Of a DNA stretch of 64,000 nt, positions 50,389 to 58,206 are shown piece by piece. Under the pieces are notes generated by a model. It did not search any database and had not been told where the DNA came from. It saw nothing but the letters and a program-made list of their open reading frames with translations. A program made the position numbers and the translations under genes. The stretch comes from Candidatus Neomarinimicrobiota bacterium (GTDB taxonomy: Bacteria > Fidelibacterota > Marinisomatia > Marinisomatales > S15-B10): contig JASLRT010000090.1 in NCBI GenBank assembly GCA_030743815.1, forward strand, positions 1 through 64,000, given 5' to 3'. Position 1 is the first letter of the stretch. Each line of letters begins with the position of its first letter.

Positions 50389-51375
50389 CTAGCGAGTGCG
50401 CTGTGCGTTGTAGAGCGAGAGATCGATGAGCGATCTTTTGTAGGGACTGTCAGGGAATTGAGCCAGAGCTGCAACAGCTCTATCAGAGAATTCTTCAATT
50501 TTATTCATGGCGTATTCAAATCCCCCGTATTCTTTCACGATCTCTTTTAAATGTTTGATATTCTTCCTGGAAGCACCTTTGGACATGGTTCTGCGGATAT
50601 GGTTTCGCTCAGCCGTCGTAAGCTGGGAACCGAGCGTATGGATGATGGGGAGCGTTACCATATTCCTGGTGACGTCTGAATTGGCGTCTTTACCGGTCGA
50701 ATGCTCCGAACCAAGTATATCGAACAGATCATCCTTGATCTGGAATGCCATGCCGAAGTTTTCGCCATATGTGCCAAGTGCAACTTTGTGACCTTGTTTC
50801 TTGGATGCGGTCATGACGCCGAGTTCACAACAGGTAGAGATAAGGGAAGCTGTCTTGTCCCTGATCATCCTGTAATAGACGTCCTCGGTCATATTGTTTT
50901 TAAAACTTCGCTCAATCTGAAGCATCTCCCCGGAACTGAGTCTTTCGGCTGTGTGTGATATCAGCTCCAGCGCGTCAAAATCTTTGAGGCCGGTCAGATT
51001 CGTGAGAACCTTGCTCAGAATAAAGTCGCCCATGACAATAGACGTCTTATTCTTCCAGATTTTATTTACTGTGGGAAAACCACGCCGCTTATCGGCTTCA
51101 TCAACCACGTCATCATGCATCAATGTTGCCATGTGCAGCAGTTCGACCATGGCCGCCGCCTTATAGCTGTGGAGACTCGGACCTCCACTCATTCGGGCCG
51201 ACAGGATGGTCAAGATGGGGCGGACTCCCTTTCCCTTATGTCTCATGAGATAGCGGCCGATAATATTGATTAGCCGTACTTCCGATCGCAGCGCCGCCTC
51301 GAATTCCTGCTGGAAAAGTTTCATGTCTTCGAAGATCGGCTCAACGATCTGCCGCAATTCTTTCGTCTGTTTCAT
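50389..51375 (-). CDS. Trans-polyprenyl diphosphate synthase
   Basis: A 328-aa all-helical prenyltransferase that lengthens isoprenoid diphosphates. First aspartate-rich motif LMHDDVVDEADKRRG (Asp88, Asp89, Asp92), and the second in FQIKDDLFDILG (about 215). RPILTILSARMSGG, QIERSFKNNMTEDVYYRMIRDKTASLI and the GTYGENFGMAFQ segment place it with the octaprenyl/heptaprenyl/geranylgeranyl synthases. A small side chain (Ala/Leu) before the first motif suggests a long-chain product, so the side chain of a quinone is a likely use. It is the first gene of the LPS operon and could also feed the isoprenoid reductase near 62 kb. Confidence 0.88.
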   Translation of the reverse strand: MKQTKELRQIVEPIFEDMKLFQQEFEAALRSEVRLINIIGRYLMRHKGKGVRPILTILSARMSGGPSLHSYKAAAMVELLHMATLMHDDVVDEADKRRGFPTVNKIWKNKTSIVMGDFILSKVLTNLTGLKDFDALELISHTAERLSSGEMLQIERSFKNNMTEDVYYRMIRDKTASLISTCCELGVMTASKKQGHKVALGTYGENFGMAFQIKDDLFDILGSEHSTGKDANSDVTRNMVTLPIIHTLGSQLTTAERNHIRRTMSKGASRKNIKHLKEIVKEYGGFEYAMNKIEEFSDRAVAALAQFPDSPYKRSLIDLSLYNAQRTR

Positions 51376-51672
51376 AGATTTAAATTTACTCCAGCAGTAA
51401 CATCAGAAACAGGTAAAACTTTGTCTCGTCGTAACATCTCTCCGGACGGGTCGTCAAAAGTCCTCCAAGGAAAATGGACTACGTTTGTCAAACGGTAAGA
51501 GACAATTTCAGGCTTTTCATGGCACAGAGAACTTGAAGGACCAATCGAGGGTAATGACGCTTGATAGAGTTAGGGTAAGTCTGTAACTCTTATCATTCGA
51601 TAACACCCACCTTGAATACTAAAGAAACTCCGTGATGAGTTCGTTATGCAGGCCGTCCTATCCCCTTTCTAC

Positions 51673-52392
51673 TCAGATCGGTTTAGTAAAAATCCCTGAT
51701 ATACCGATACTCAGTTCATAGAGAACTATCAACGGAAGAGACATCATGAGCAGGCTGACGGGATCAGGCGGCGTAAAAAACGCGGATAGAAGGAGTATGG
51801 TCACGATGGCGTGACGGCGATAGTGCCGCATAAACGCGGGAGTTACAAGTCCGATAGCGGAAAGGATCATAACCAAGACCGGAAGTTCAAAGAGAAGTCC
51901 CGCTGCCACGAGCACCCATAGAATATAACTAAAGTAATAGTTTATGGAGAAGTTGTTTGCCACATCCACATAGCCCATTGAGGCGAAGAAATTCAGCGAT
52001 ATGGGGATGATAATAAAATAGGCAAACATGACACCACAAACGAAAGCAATAAACGAAAACAGGATCACTGGGAAAGAGTACCTGCGCTCGTTTTCCAGCA
52101 GTCCCGGTGCCACAAACTTCCAGATCTGATAGGAAACCAAAGGCAGCGCCACAACCAATCCCCCTACTAATGCAATGCCCCACTTAAGCAGGAACATACC
52201 GTGAATCTTCAGCACCTGAAGTTTAGGAGGCTCATCCAGGGAGAGGACAGGATCAAGCAGAATCTGAAACACCTGGTCCATGAATGCAAACACCACAATC
52301 GCTCCCACTACGATCCCAAGTAGAGACTTGATAATTCGCCATCTCAACTCCTCGAGATGCTCCAGAAATCCCATTTCCTTTTCTGTGGTCAT
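51673..52392 (-). CDS. tatC: Twin-arginine translocase subunit TatC
   Basis: A 239-aa inner-membrane protein, the receptor subunit of the twin-arginine export system for folded proteins. It has the family's amphipathic N-terminus (GFLEHLEELRWRIIKSL), six membrane segments, the conserved LVVALPLVSYQIWKFVAPGLLENERRY loop with the signal-binding Glu, and the SALGLVTPAFMRHYRRHAIV-like region (here AIGLVTPAFMRHYRRHAIV). No tatA or tatB gene lies nearby. It follows meaB by six bases on the same strand and is followed by a 297-base spacer in which nothing is recognised. Confidence 0.95.
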   Translation of the reverse strand: MTTEKEMGFLEHLEELRWRIIKSLLGIVVGAIVVFAFMDQVFQILLDPVLSLDEPPKLQVLKIHGMFLLKWGIALVGGLVVALPLVSYQIWKFVAPGLLENERRYSFPVILFSFIAFVCGVMFAYFIIIPISLNFFASMGYVDVANNFSINYYFSYILWVLVAAGLLFELPVLVMILSAIGLVTPAFMRHYRRHAIVTILLLSAFFTPPDPVSLLMMSLPLIVLYELSIGISGIFTKPI

Positions 52393-52398
52393 ATCGAT

Positions 52399-53337
52399 CT
52401 ACTCCAGTTCATCGACAAGCCGGCGGGCGGCTTCATACGGGGACATTTGTCTTTCGCGCAAACCGTCAATTTGCTTTATCAGTGTCAATTCGCGATCGCT
52501 GTTCCAGAATCGCCCAGCTAATTCATCGCGAACAGCATTTCTCACCCGTGTCAGATACTGATCATTGCGCCGCTTGCCGATGGTCCCGGACTGCTGAAGT
52601 TCGGCCATCAATAGGCGGCATTGCTCCCATAACTCTTCTATACCCTCCCCTGCGGTCGCTTCGGTCAGTATAATTTGAGGCATAAATTCACGTTCACCGG
52701 AAAAATCATTCATGTAATCCTGAAGCAGGTGCTGGATCCTGTCCGCACCTTCAAGATCGGCCTTATTAATAACGAAAATATCACCCACTTCCACCGGTCC
52801 CGCCTTCATAACCTGGATAGCATCTCCTGACTCAGGCATGAAAACGACAATGACGATGTCCACATTCTGGACGATTTCTGTCTCCGCCTGTCCTACGCCG
52901 ACGGTTTCCAGCAGGATAAAGTCCTTGCCTGTGCACGCAATAACATCTGCCACCTGGTGAGTCATGCGAGCGAGCCCTCCCATCTGACCGCGGCTACCCA
53001 TACTTCTCACATAGACGGCGGGATCGAGAGAATGCCGGTTCATGCGGACGCGGTCTCCCAGCAGGGCGCCGCCGGTAAAAGGGCTGGTAGGATCGACTGA
53101 GACAACGCCGACCGTCCGGTCTTCAGCCCGGATTTCAGCAATCAGTTTATCGATGAGTGTACTCTTGCCAGCCCCGGGCGGACCGGTAATTCCGATTCTA
53201 ACCGAATCCCGGGAATGAGGAAAAAGATCGTTCAGGGTCGCACTGATGCTGTTATCGCCGTTCTCAACGGCTGAGATCAAGTTGGAAATAACACGTGTGT
53301 CGTTTTCCCTTAGACTATGTAGGAGGTCGGAGGTCAT
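52399..53337 (-). CDS. meaB: MeaB/ArgK-type GTPase, mutase chaperone
   Basis: A 312-aa G3E-type GTPase that protects and reloads cobalamin-dependent acyl-CoA mutases such as methylmalonyl-CoA mutase. It carries the P-loop ITGPPGAGKSTLID, VGVVSVDPTSPFTGGALLGDRVRM, the VRSMGSRGQMGGLA switch region, VETVGVGQAETEIV and INKADL for guanine recognition. The mutase itself is not in the window. It lies between tatC and the Crp-type regulator, so its neighbours give no hint on its mutase partner. Length is normal for a complete family member. Confidence 0.95.
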   Translation of the reverse strand: MTSDLLHSLRENDTRVISNLISAVENGDNSISATLNDLFPHSRDSVRIGITGPPGAGKSTLIDKLIAEIRAEDRTVGVVSVDPTSPFTGGALLGDRVRMNRHSLDPAVYVRSMGSRGQMGGLARMTHQVADVIACTGKDFILLETVGVGQAETEIVQNVDIVIVVFMPESGDAIQVMKAGPVEVGDIFVINKADLEGADRIQHLLQDYMNDFSGEREFMPQIILTEATAGEGIEELWEQCRLLMAELQQSGTIGKRRNDQYLTRVRNAVRDELAGRFWNSDRELTLIKQIDGLRERQMSPYEAARRLVDELE

Positions 53338-53388
53338 GGGTATTCCAATACAACGGGCCGAATTCAGGAAGGAAGGTTGAACAGAGTC

Positions 53389-54069
53389 TTAGCTGAATGT
53401 CCGCTTGAAGAGGGTATAGTCCTGTATGGAAAGAGTGTGCGCCTTTCGTTTGATCATCCCCTTTTCTTCCAACAGTTTGAGCATTCTCGAGACGGTCTCG
53501 CGAGATGTCCCAGCCATGTTGGCAAGATCCTGCTGATAAGGCATTTTGGTAATCTCAACCACCCCATGACGAATCGTACCCAGCTCTTCGGCGAGCCTCA
53601 GTACGGTCATCCCGATTCGATGTTCAGCATCGCTCAGAGAGAGGCTCTCAATCTGCTGATCGCTCTTGCGGATCCTGCCGGCCAACTCTGACAGGAGTGA
53701 GATGGCTATCTTGGGATATTTCTGCAGCAGGTCAATAAAATCGTGACGCTTTAGAATCAGAACTTCCGCATTATCAAACGCAATGGCGTTAGCCGATCTT
53801 GTCTCTCCATCGAGCAGAGACATTTCACCGAAAAAATCTCCCTCACCAAGCATGGCCAGGATAACTTCACGTCCCTCTTCACTTACACGGGTGATTTTTA
53901 CGGTCCCCTTACTGATGATGAAGAATGTATCGCCGAACTCATCCTCCATGAGGATCATGTTATTCTTTTTGTACTTCTGTCTGGACATACGGGAGTGCAA
54001 CTCGTCCAGTTCTAAAGAGGTTAGATCCGAAAAGATGGGGACAGATGCAAGAAGTTCGATGTCACTCAT
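53389..54069 (-). CDS. Crp/Fnr-family transcriptional regulator
   Basis: A 226-aa one-component regulator. The N-terminal cyclic-nucleotide-binding-type domain (about 8-125) has FGDTFFIISKGTVKITRVSEEGREVILAMLGEGDFFGEMSLLDGETRSANA, where the FGEMSLL-x(4)-RSANA block matches the phosphate-binding cassette of cAMP-binding members, and no Fnr-type cysteine cluster is present. The C-terminal winged helix has DLANMAGTSRETVSRMLKLLEEKGMI. Binding cAMP is plausible, given a cyclase gene at 29872 in this window. ATG at 54069 is taken as start; a GTG just before it is possible. A CRP-like half-palindrome lies about 50 bases upstream. Confidence 0.9.
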   Translation of the reverse strand: MSDIELLASVPIFSDLTSLELDELHSRMSRQKYKKNNMILMEDEFGDTFFIISKGTVKITRVSEEGREVILAMLGEGDFFGEMSLLDGETRSANAIAFDNAEVLILKRHDFIDLLQKYPKIAISLLSELAGRIRKSDQQIESLSLSDAEHRIGMTVLRLAEELGTIRHGVVEITKMPYQQDLANMAGTSRETVSRMLKLLEEKGMIKRKAHTLSIQDYTLFKRTFS

Positions 54070-54117
54070 CACCGGAAACTAAATGCGTATTGTGAAAAAA
54101 TCAATCTGTTTTGGGAT

Positions 54118-54133
54118 TGTGAGTAACTTCATC
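54118..54133. promoter_or_regulatory. Candidate CRP-type binding site
   Basis: TGTGA (54118-54122), six bases, then TCATC (54129-54133) matches the CRP half-site pattern TGTGA-N6-TCACA at eight of ten conserved positions. It lies between the divergent start of the Crp-type gene and the promoter of the plus-strand Fe-S gene. Autoregulation would be expected if the site is real, but the match is partial. Confidence 0.3.
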
Positions 54134-54189
54134 TTTCAATCAAGATATGTACAAATCTTCATGGTTCAATAACCTTGACGGTATTAGAG

Positions 54190-54218
54190 TTGACAGGTTT
54201 CTAAGTATGGAATATCAA
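54190..54218 (+). promoter_or_regulatory. Candidate sigma-70-type promoter upstream of the truncated Fe-S gene
   Basis: A perfect TTGACA (54190-54195), a 17-base spacer and TATCAA (54213-54218) lie about 130 bases before the ATG at 54352. The boxes are seen directly. Activity is inferred. Confidence 0.45.
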
Positions 54219-54351
54219 TGTAAGATACGTTAATTTCAAGGGAGAAACAGGACTGATGGAGAGTATTCATCTGTCAACAGTATCGCAATTGTAAAATTAC
54301 TTAATATTTCCTTTAAGTCGCTGATGCGTGTCATCCTCAGTAAAAAAGAAT

Positions 54352-54660
54352 ATGACAGATAAGATCAACAAACTGTTCCGTTTGACCTGGTTTCCCCTGG
54401 CGTTTCAACTGTTTACCCTTGTGGTATTCATCATGCTGATAATCGGTGGTTTACAGGCCAATACCGGTGACATAGAGTTTGCCAAGGAACTGCGCAATAC
54501 CAACCTGTCAAACTTAATCGTCTGGTCCTACTGGTGGCCGCTCATTGTTCTTTCCGCGATATTCCTCGGGCGCGTCTGGTGTACTGTCTGTCCTATGGAG
54601 CTGGTCACTTCGCTTGCCGCCAAGGTAGGATATAAGCGTAGACCGCCAGACCTACTGTAA
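54352..54660 (+). pseudogene. Truncated NapH/MauN-like Fe-S membrane protein
   Basis: A 102-aa product with two hydrophobic segments (about 12-36 and 64-85) and one Cys pair in GRVWCTVCPMEL, the first cluster-binding motif of the polyferredoxin-type electron carriers with NapH-like layout. It stops soon after (KVGYKRRPPDLL). Known relatives of this type go on for several hundred residues with more cysteine motifs, none of which follow in the 198 bases downstream. So it is probably a broken remnant, or possibly a short protein that still anchors one site. ATG at 54352 is taken as start; a GTG at 54328 extends it by eight residues. It has its own good promoter. Confidence 0.6.
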
Positions 54661-54700
54661 CTGTGGCGATTAAAACAGTTCACTGTATAGCTACAAATCT

Positions 54701-54767
54701 GCCTCGGCGCGGCTTCTCAATCTTTATCTCTATCCTGATAATAACTTAAGCTGTGCCGCGGAAAGGC
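54701..54767 (+). other. GC-rich interrupted hairpin upstream of rpsT
   Basis: CGCGGC (54708-54713) pairs with GCCGCG (54755-54760), and outside an internal loop GCC (54701-54703) pairs with GGC (54765-54767). The loop is 41 bases. It could be a terminator of the preceding gene or a leader element for S20. No T-run follows, which counts against a rho-independent terminator. Confidence 0.35.
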
Positions 54768-54858
54768 AATGTTTGCTTATTCTTATATCCACCCATAAAT
54801 TTGCCGCCGTTCTGACACTATATTAAGTAAAACTATTAATTGAATAAAAAGGTGACAA

Positions 54859-55116
54859 ATGGCAGAAAGATCGCAATCGGTAATTAAACGTCAACGGCAA
54901 CTAGCTCGCCGGACAGAGAGAACTCAACGTTTGAAGTCTAAGATGAGGACGGCGGTTAAGAAGGTGATGAATGCCAGCAAGAAAGATGAGGCTGAACCGC
55001 TCTACCGAGAGGCAGTATCTATTATCGACAGTCTTGTGTCGAAGAAGGCCTTAAAGAAAAACACTGCTGCGCGGCGGAAATCCTCCATCACGCGGCACTT
55101 CAATTCCCTCGCCTGA
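54859..55116 (+). CDS. rpsT: Ribosomal protein S20
   Basis: An 85-aa basic small-subunit protein that binds 16S rRNA in the body of the 30S particle. The all-helical pattern is complete: QSVIKRQRQLARRTERTQRLKSKMRTAVKKVM, then EAEPLYREAVSIIDSLVSKKALKKNTAARRKSSITRHF. AGGTGACAA lies before the ATG. It is the only translation gene in this part of the window, and it faces the convergent guaB gene with only 34 bases between the stops. A GC-rich hairpin lies about 90 bases upstream. Confidence 0.97.
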   Translation: MAERSQSVIKRQRQLARRTERTQRLKSKMRTAVKKVMNASKKDEAEPLYREAVSIIDSLVSKKALKKNTAARRKSSITRHFNSLA

Positions 55117-55150
55117 AATCCCCAGAGTAAGCGCAAATCTCCCGGACTGA

Positions 55151-56626
55151 CTACGAACGATCTTTTGCCTGGTAGTTGGGTGCTTCCTTTACGATTTTGA
55201 CGTCGTGGGGATGACTTTCGCTGTAACCTGCTGAACTGATGCGGACAAAATCTGTCTCTTTCTGCATAGCTTTGGTGTCCTTCGCCCCGCAGTAGCCCAT
55301 GCTCGCTCTCAGTCCTCCGATCATCTGGTAAACGGTACTGCGCAGGTTTCCGCGGTAAGGAACCAGCCCCTCCACACCTTCGGGAACTAGCTTGATATTT
55401 TCCTCGCCTTCTTGAAAATAGCGATCGGCGCTGCCCTCCTTCATAGGTCCCAGCGATCCCATTCCTCTGAACGCCTTGTACTGGCGACCTTCGTGGAGAA
55501 TTATCTCCCCGGGACTTTCATCGAGACCGGCAAGTATACTCCCCAGCATGACACAATCAGCGCCGGCGGCCATAGCCTTGGCGAGGTCACCCGAAAAACG
55601 GATGCCGCCGTCAGATATGACGGGGATATCACTCTTGGAAGCTTCCTCTACACAATCGAGTACGGCGGTAAGCTGGGGGACTCCGATGCCGGCAATAATC
55701 CGCGTAGTACAGCTTGCACCAGCACCCTGACCCACCTTTACCGCATCGGCACCGTGATCAATAAGAGCGCGTGTACCTTCAGCAGTGGCCACATTACCGG
55801 CAATCAACGGCAGATGGGAGAAATCCTTTTTCACAGAAGATATACCATCAAGCACACCTTGGGCGTGACCGTGCGCTGAATCGAGAACGAGGACGTCTAC
55901 ACCCGAATCCACAAGGGCACTCACTCTCTGGAGAAGATCATCGGTAGCACCCACAGCCGCCGCCACCATGAGCCGATAATGGGTATCGAGAGAAGCATTG
56001 GGGTGCTTTTCCTTCATGAGGATGTCCTTCACCGTTACCATACCTGCCAGAAGATTCCCTTCCTCTACGATTAGAAGTTTCTCGATGCGGTGTTCCTGCA
56101 AAATCTGACGCGCCTCGTTGAGGGTCGTCCCCTTGGGTGCTGTCACAAGATTTTCCTTTGTCATACATTCGGTTATAAGGCGGTCGAGATTAGACTCAAA
56201 ACGAATATCCCTCCCGGTAATAATACCGAGTAGTGCACCTTTATCATCAACGATGGGCAGACCGGAAATGTTGTGACGCTTCATGACAGCAATTGCGTCC
56301 CGCACTGTCTTATCCGGCGAGAAGGTGACGGGATCGATAATCACGCCGCTCTCAGCCCGCTTTACACGTATCACCTCTTTGGCCTGCCTCTCAACGGACA
56401 TGTTCTTATGAATGACGCCCAGTCCACCTTCACGTGCAAGGGCGACGGCCATACCATTCTCCGTCACCGTATCCATAGCTGCACTGATAATAGGAATCTT
56501 AAGCGAAATGTCCTTTGTCAGCCGGGTGGAAACATCCACGTCCCGCGGCAACACTCTTGAGTGTCGCGGCACAAGTAAAACGTCATCAAATGTCAATGCA
56601 TTCCTGAAGTTTTCACTCTTTACCAT
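55151..56626 (-). CDS. guaB: Inosine-5'-monophosphate dehydrogenase
   Basis: A 491-aa NAD-dependent enzyme making XMP, the first step to GMP. It has the N-terminal TIM barrel start ([19 protein letters not shown]), paired CBS modules (about 92-205, [19 protein letters not shown] and MVTVKDILM), and the catalytic loop with [17 protein letters not shown] (the active-site cysteine), followed by the flap [19 protein letters not shown] and a [11 protein letters not shown] stretch. Length and order match complete bacterial enzymes. It starts three bases after hutH ends, and its stop faces rpsT. No guaA is nearby. Confidence 0.97.
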   Translation of the reverse strand: MVKSENFRNALTFDDVLLVPRHSRVLPRDVDVSTRLTKDISLKIPIISAAMDTVTENGMAVALAREGGLGVIHKNMSVERQAKEVIRVKRAESGVIIDPVTFSPDKTVRDAIAVMKRHNISGLPIVDDKGALLGIITGRDIRFESNLDRLITECMTKENLVTAPKGTTLNEARQILQEHRIEKLLIVEEGNLLAGMVTVKDILMKEKHPNASLDTHYRLMVAAAVGATDDLLQRVSALVDSGVDVLVLDSAHGHAQGVLDGISSVKKDFSHLPLIAGNVATAEGTRALIDHGADAVKVGQGAGASCTTRIIAGIGVPQLTAVLDCVEEASKSDIPVISDGGIRFSGDLAKAMAAGADCVMLGSILAGLDESPGEIILHEGRQYKAFRGMGSLGPMKEGSADRYFQEGEENIKLVPEGVEGLVPYRGNLRSTVYQMIGGLRASMGYCGAKDTKAMQKETDFVRISSAGYSESHPHDVKIVKEAPNYQAKDRS

Positions 56627-56629
56627 ACC

Positions 56630-58150
56630 TTACTCCAGCCTAATCTTTGACTCAACCACGGCTATCAATCTGCCGCCGGCTACCAATTCCGCTGCCTTCT
56701 CCATATCGTGCGAAAGAACCCTGTCGCCCCGGGCAAACTTGATGTGCCGCCTTACCAACGCTTTCACAAGAGCCGTCACGGTAGCCGGTTTAAGCGGCTT
56801 ATGCAGATCCAGCATCTGAACGGCTACCATAAGCTCTATGCCTAGAATATGGGTAACATTTTTCAAGATGCGCAACAATTTTCTTCCGGCCCACGGCGAC
56901 ATGGCCACAAAATCTTCCTGATTACTTTCGGTTGGGATTGAGTCCACGGACGCTGGAAATGCCTGTGTCTTGTTCTCAGAGGCGAGAGCGGCGGCGGAGA
57001 CCTGCGCCATCATGAATCCAGATTCGAGACCGGGATTATGGGCAAGAAATTTAGGTACCTTTCCCTCAACTCCTTCCATCATACGAAAAATGCGCCTCTC
57101 AGAGATGCCACCCAGTTCTACCGCCGCAATGGCGAGTGAATCCACCGCCTGCCCAATCACTTCACCGTGGAAATGCCCGGAATAAACGATGCCGTCCCTC
57201 GCGGACAATACAAGTGGATTATCACTGACACTGTTGATCTCATTTTCAACGATCTTCTTCATCGATGCAAACAGTTCGCGGCTGGCGCCGTGAACGTGCG
57301 GCATACACCGCAGACTGTAAGGATCCTGAACTATGCCACACTCCTTGTGCGATCCGACAATCTGGCTTCGGGTAAGGATACGCCAGATGTTGCCCGCGCT
57401 CTTACGCTGCCCGGGATGTTTCTTTAAATTATGAATCTTCGGGTTGAAAACCTTTCGTGACGACAGTGTCGCCTCCACCGTCATGGCGCCGATAATGTCG
57501 GCTGTCTTGAGGATCTTCTCCATCCGATGGAGTCCAAGAACAGCAAAAGCCGTGGAAACCTGAGTGCCGTTCACCAGCCCGAGACCTTCTTTCGGTCCCA
57601 GTTCAAGCGGTTCAATTCCTGTTTCACGCAGCGCCAGCATGGTGGGAATCACGCGGTCGTTGAAATGAACTTCTCCTTCCCCGATAAGGGCTAAGCTTAA
57701 ATGTGAAAGAGGCACAAGGTCACCGCTGGCACCCACCGATCCTTGCGACGGAATAACAGGCATGATATCGTGATTGAAGAAATCGCATAACTGTTGCACG
57801 ACGCGCCATCGCACACCGCTGTAGCCGTGGCTGAAATTGATCAGTTTAAGGAGTATAATAGCCCTTGTCACTCCCACATCGATGGGGCGGCCCGTCCCGG
57901 CACAGTGGCTGCGAATCAAATTCAACTGCAGCTGTTTCAGTTCAGATTCTTCGATGCGGTGCTCGCTCAGAGCCCCAAAGCCTGTATTGACACCGTAGAT
58001 AGCTTCACCGGCATCAAGATGCTGACCAAGTAGATTGTGACTTTGCTCGACCTTTTTTCTGATGTCAGAGGATACACGAACCTTCTGTGGCCGGGAAAAG
58101 AGCAGCGCAAAATCGTCTATAGTGAATGTTTGACCGTTAATTATTATCAT
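56630..58150 (-). CDS. hutH: Histidine ammonia-lyase
   Basis: A 506-aa MIO-type aromatic ammonia-lyase that turns histidine into urocanate. The Ala-Ser-Gly triad that forms the electrophilic MIO group lies in [27 protein letters not shown] carries the lid tyrosine, [11 protein letters not shown] has the Ser-His pair typical of histidine rather than tyrosine enzymes, and [12 protein letters not shown] and [19 protein letters not shown] fit the family. The other hut genes are absent here, so it may support histidine breakdown from another locus. It lies between guaB (three-base gap) and the DinG-type helicase gene, with no evident functional link. Confidence 0.92.
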   Translation of the reverse strand: MIIINGQTFTIDDFALLFSRPQKVRVSSDIRKKVEQSHNLLGQHLDAGEAIYGVNTGFGALSEHRIEESELKQLQLNLIRSHCAGTGRPIDVGVTRAIILLKLINFSHGYSGVRWRVVQQLCDFFNHDIMPVIPSQGSVGASGDLVPLSHLSLALIGEGEVHFNDRVIPTMLALRETGIEPLELGPKEGLGLVNGTQVSTAFAVLGLHRMEKILKTADIIGAMTVEATLSSRKVFNPKIHNLKKHPGQRKSAGNIWRILTRSQIVGSHKECGIVQDPYSLRCMPHVHGASRELFASMKKIVENEINSVSDNPLVLSARDGIVYSGHFHGEVIGQAVDSLAIAAVELGGISERRIFRMMEGVEGKVPKFLAHNPGLESGFMMAQVSAAALASENKTQAFPASVDSIPTESNQEDFVAMSPWAGRKLLRILKNVTHILGIELMVAVQMLDLHKPLKPATVTALVKALVRRHIKFARGDRVLSHDMEKAAELVAGGRLIAVVESKIRLE

Positions 58151-58206
58151 ATAAGATCAGAAAATTTACCGTCGATGAATTCACTGAAACAAGTCATTTG
58201 CTGATT

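Noticed and set aside
51376-51672. Gene or RNA in the spacer between the polyprenyl synthase and tatC genes
   Set aside because: No reading frame, hairpin or promoter of good quality was seen in these 297 bases.
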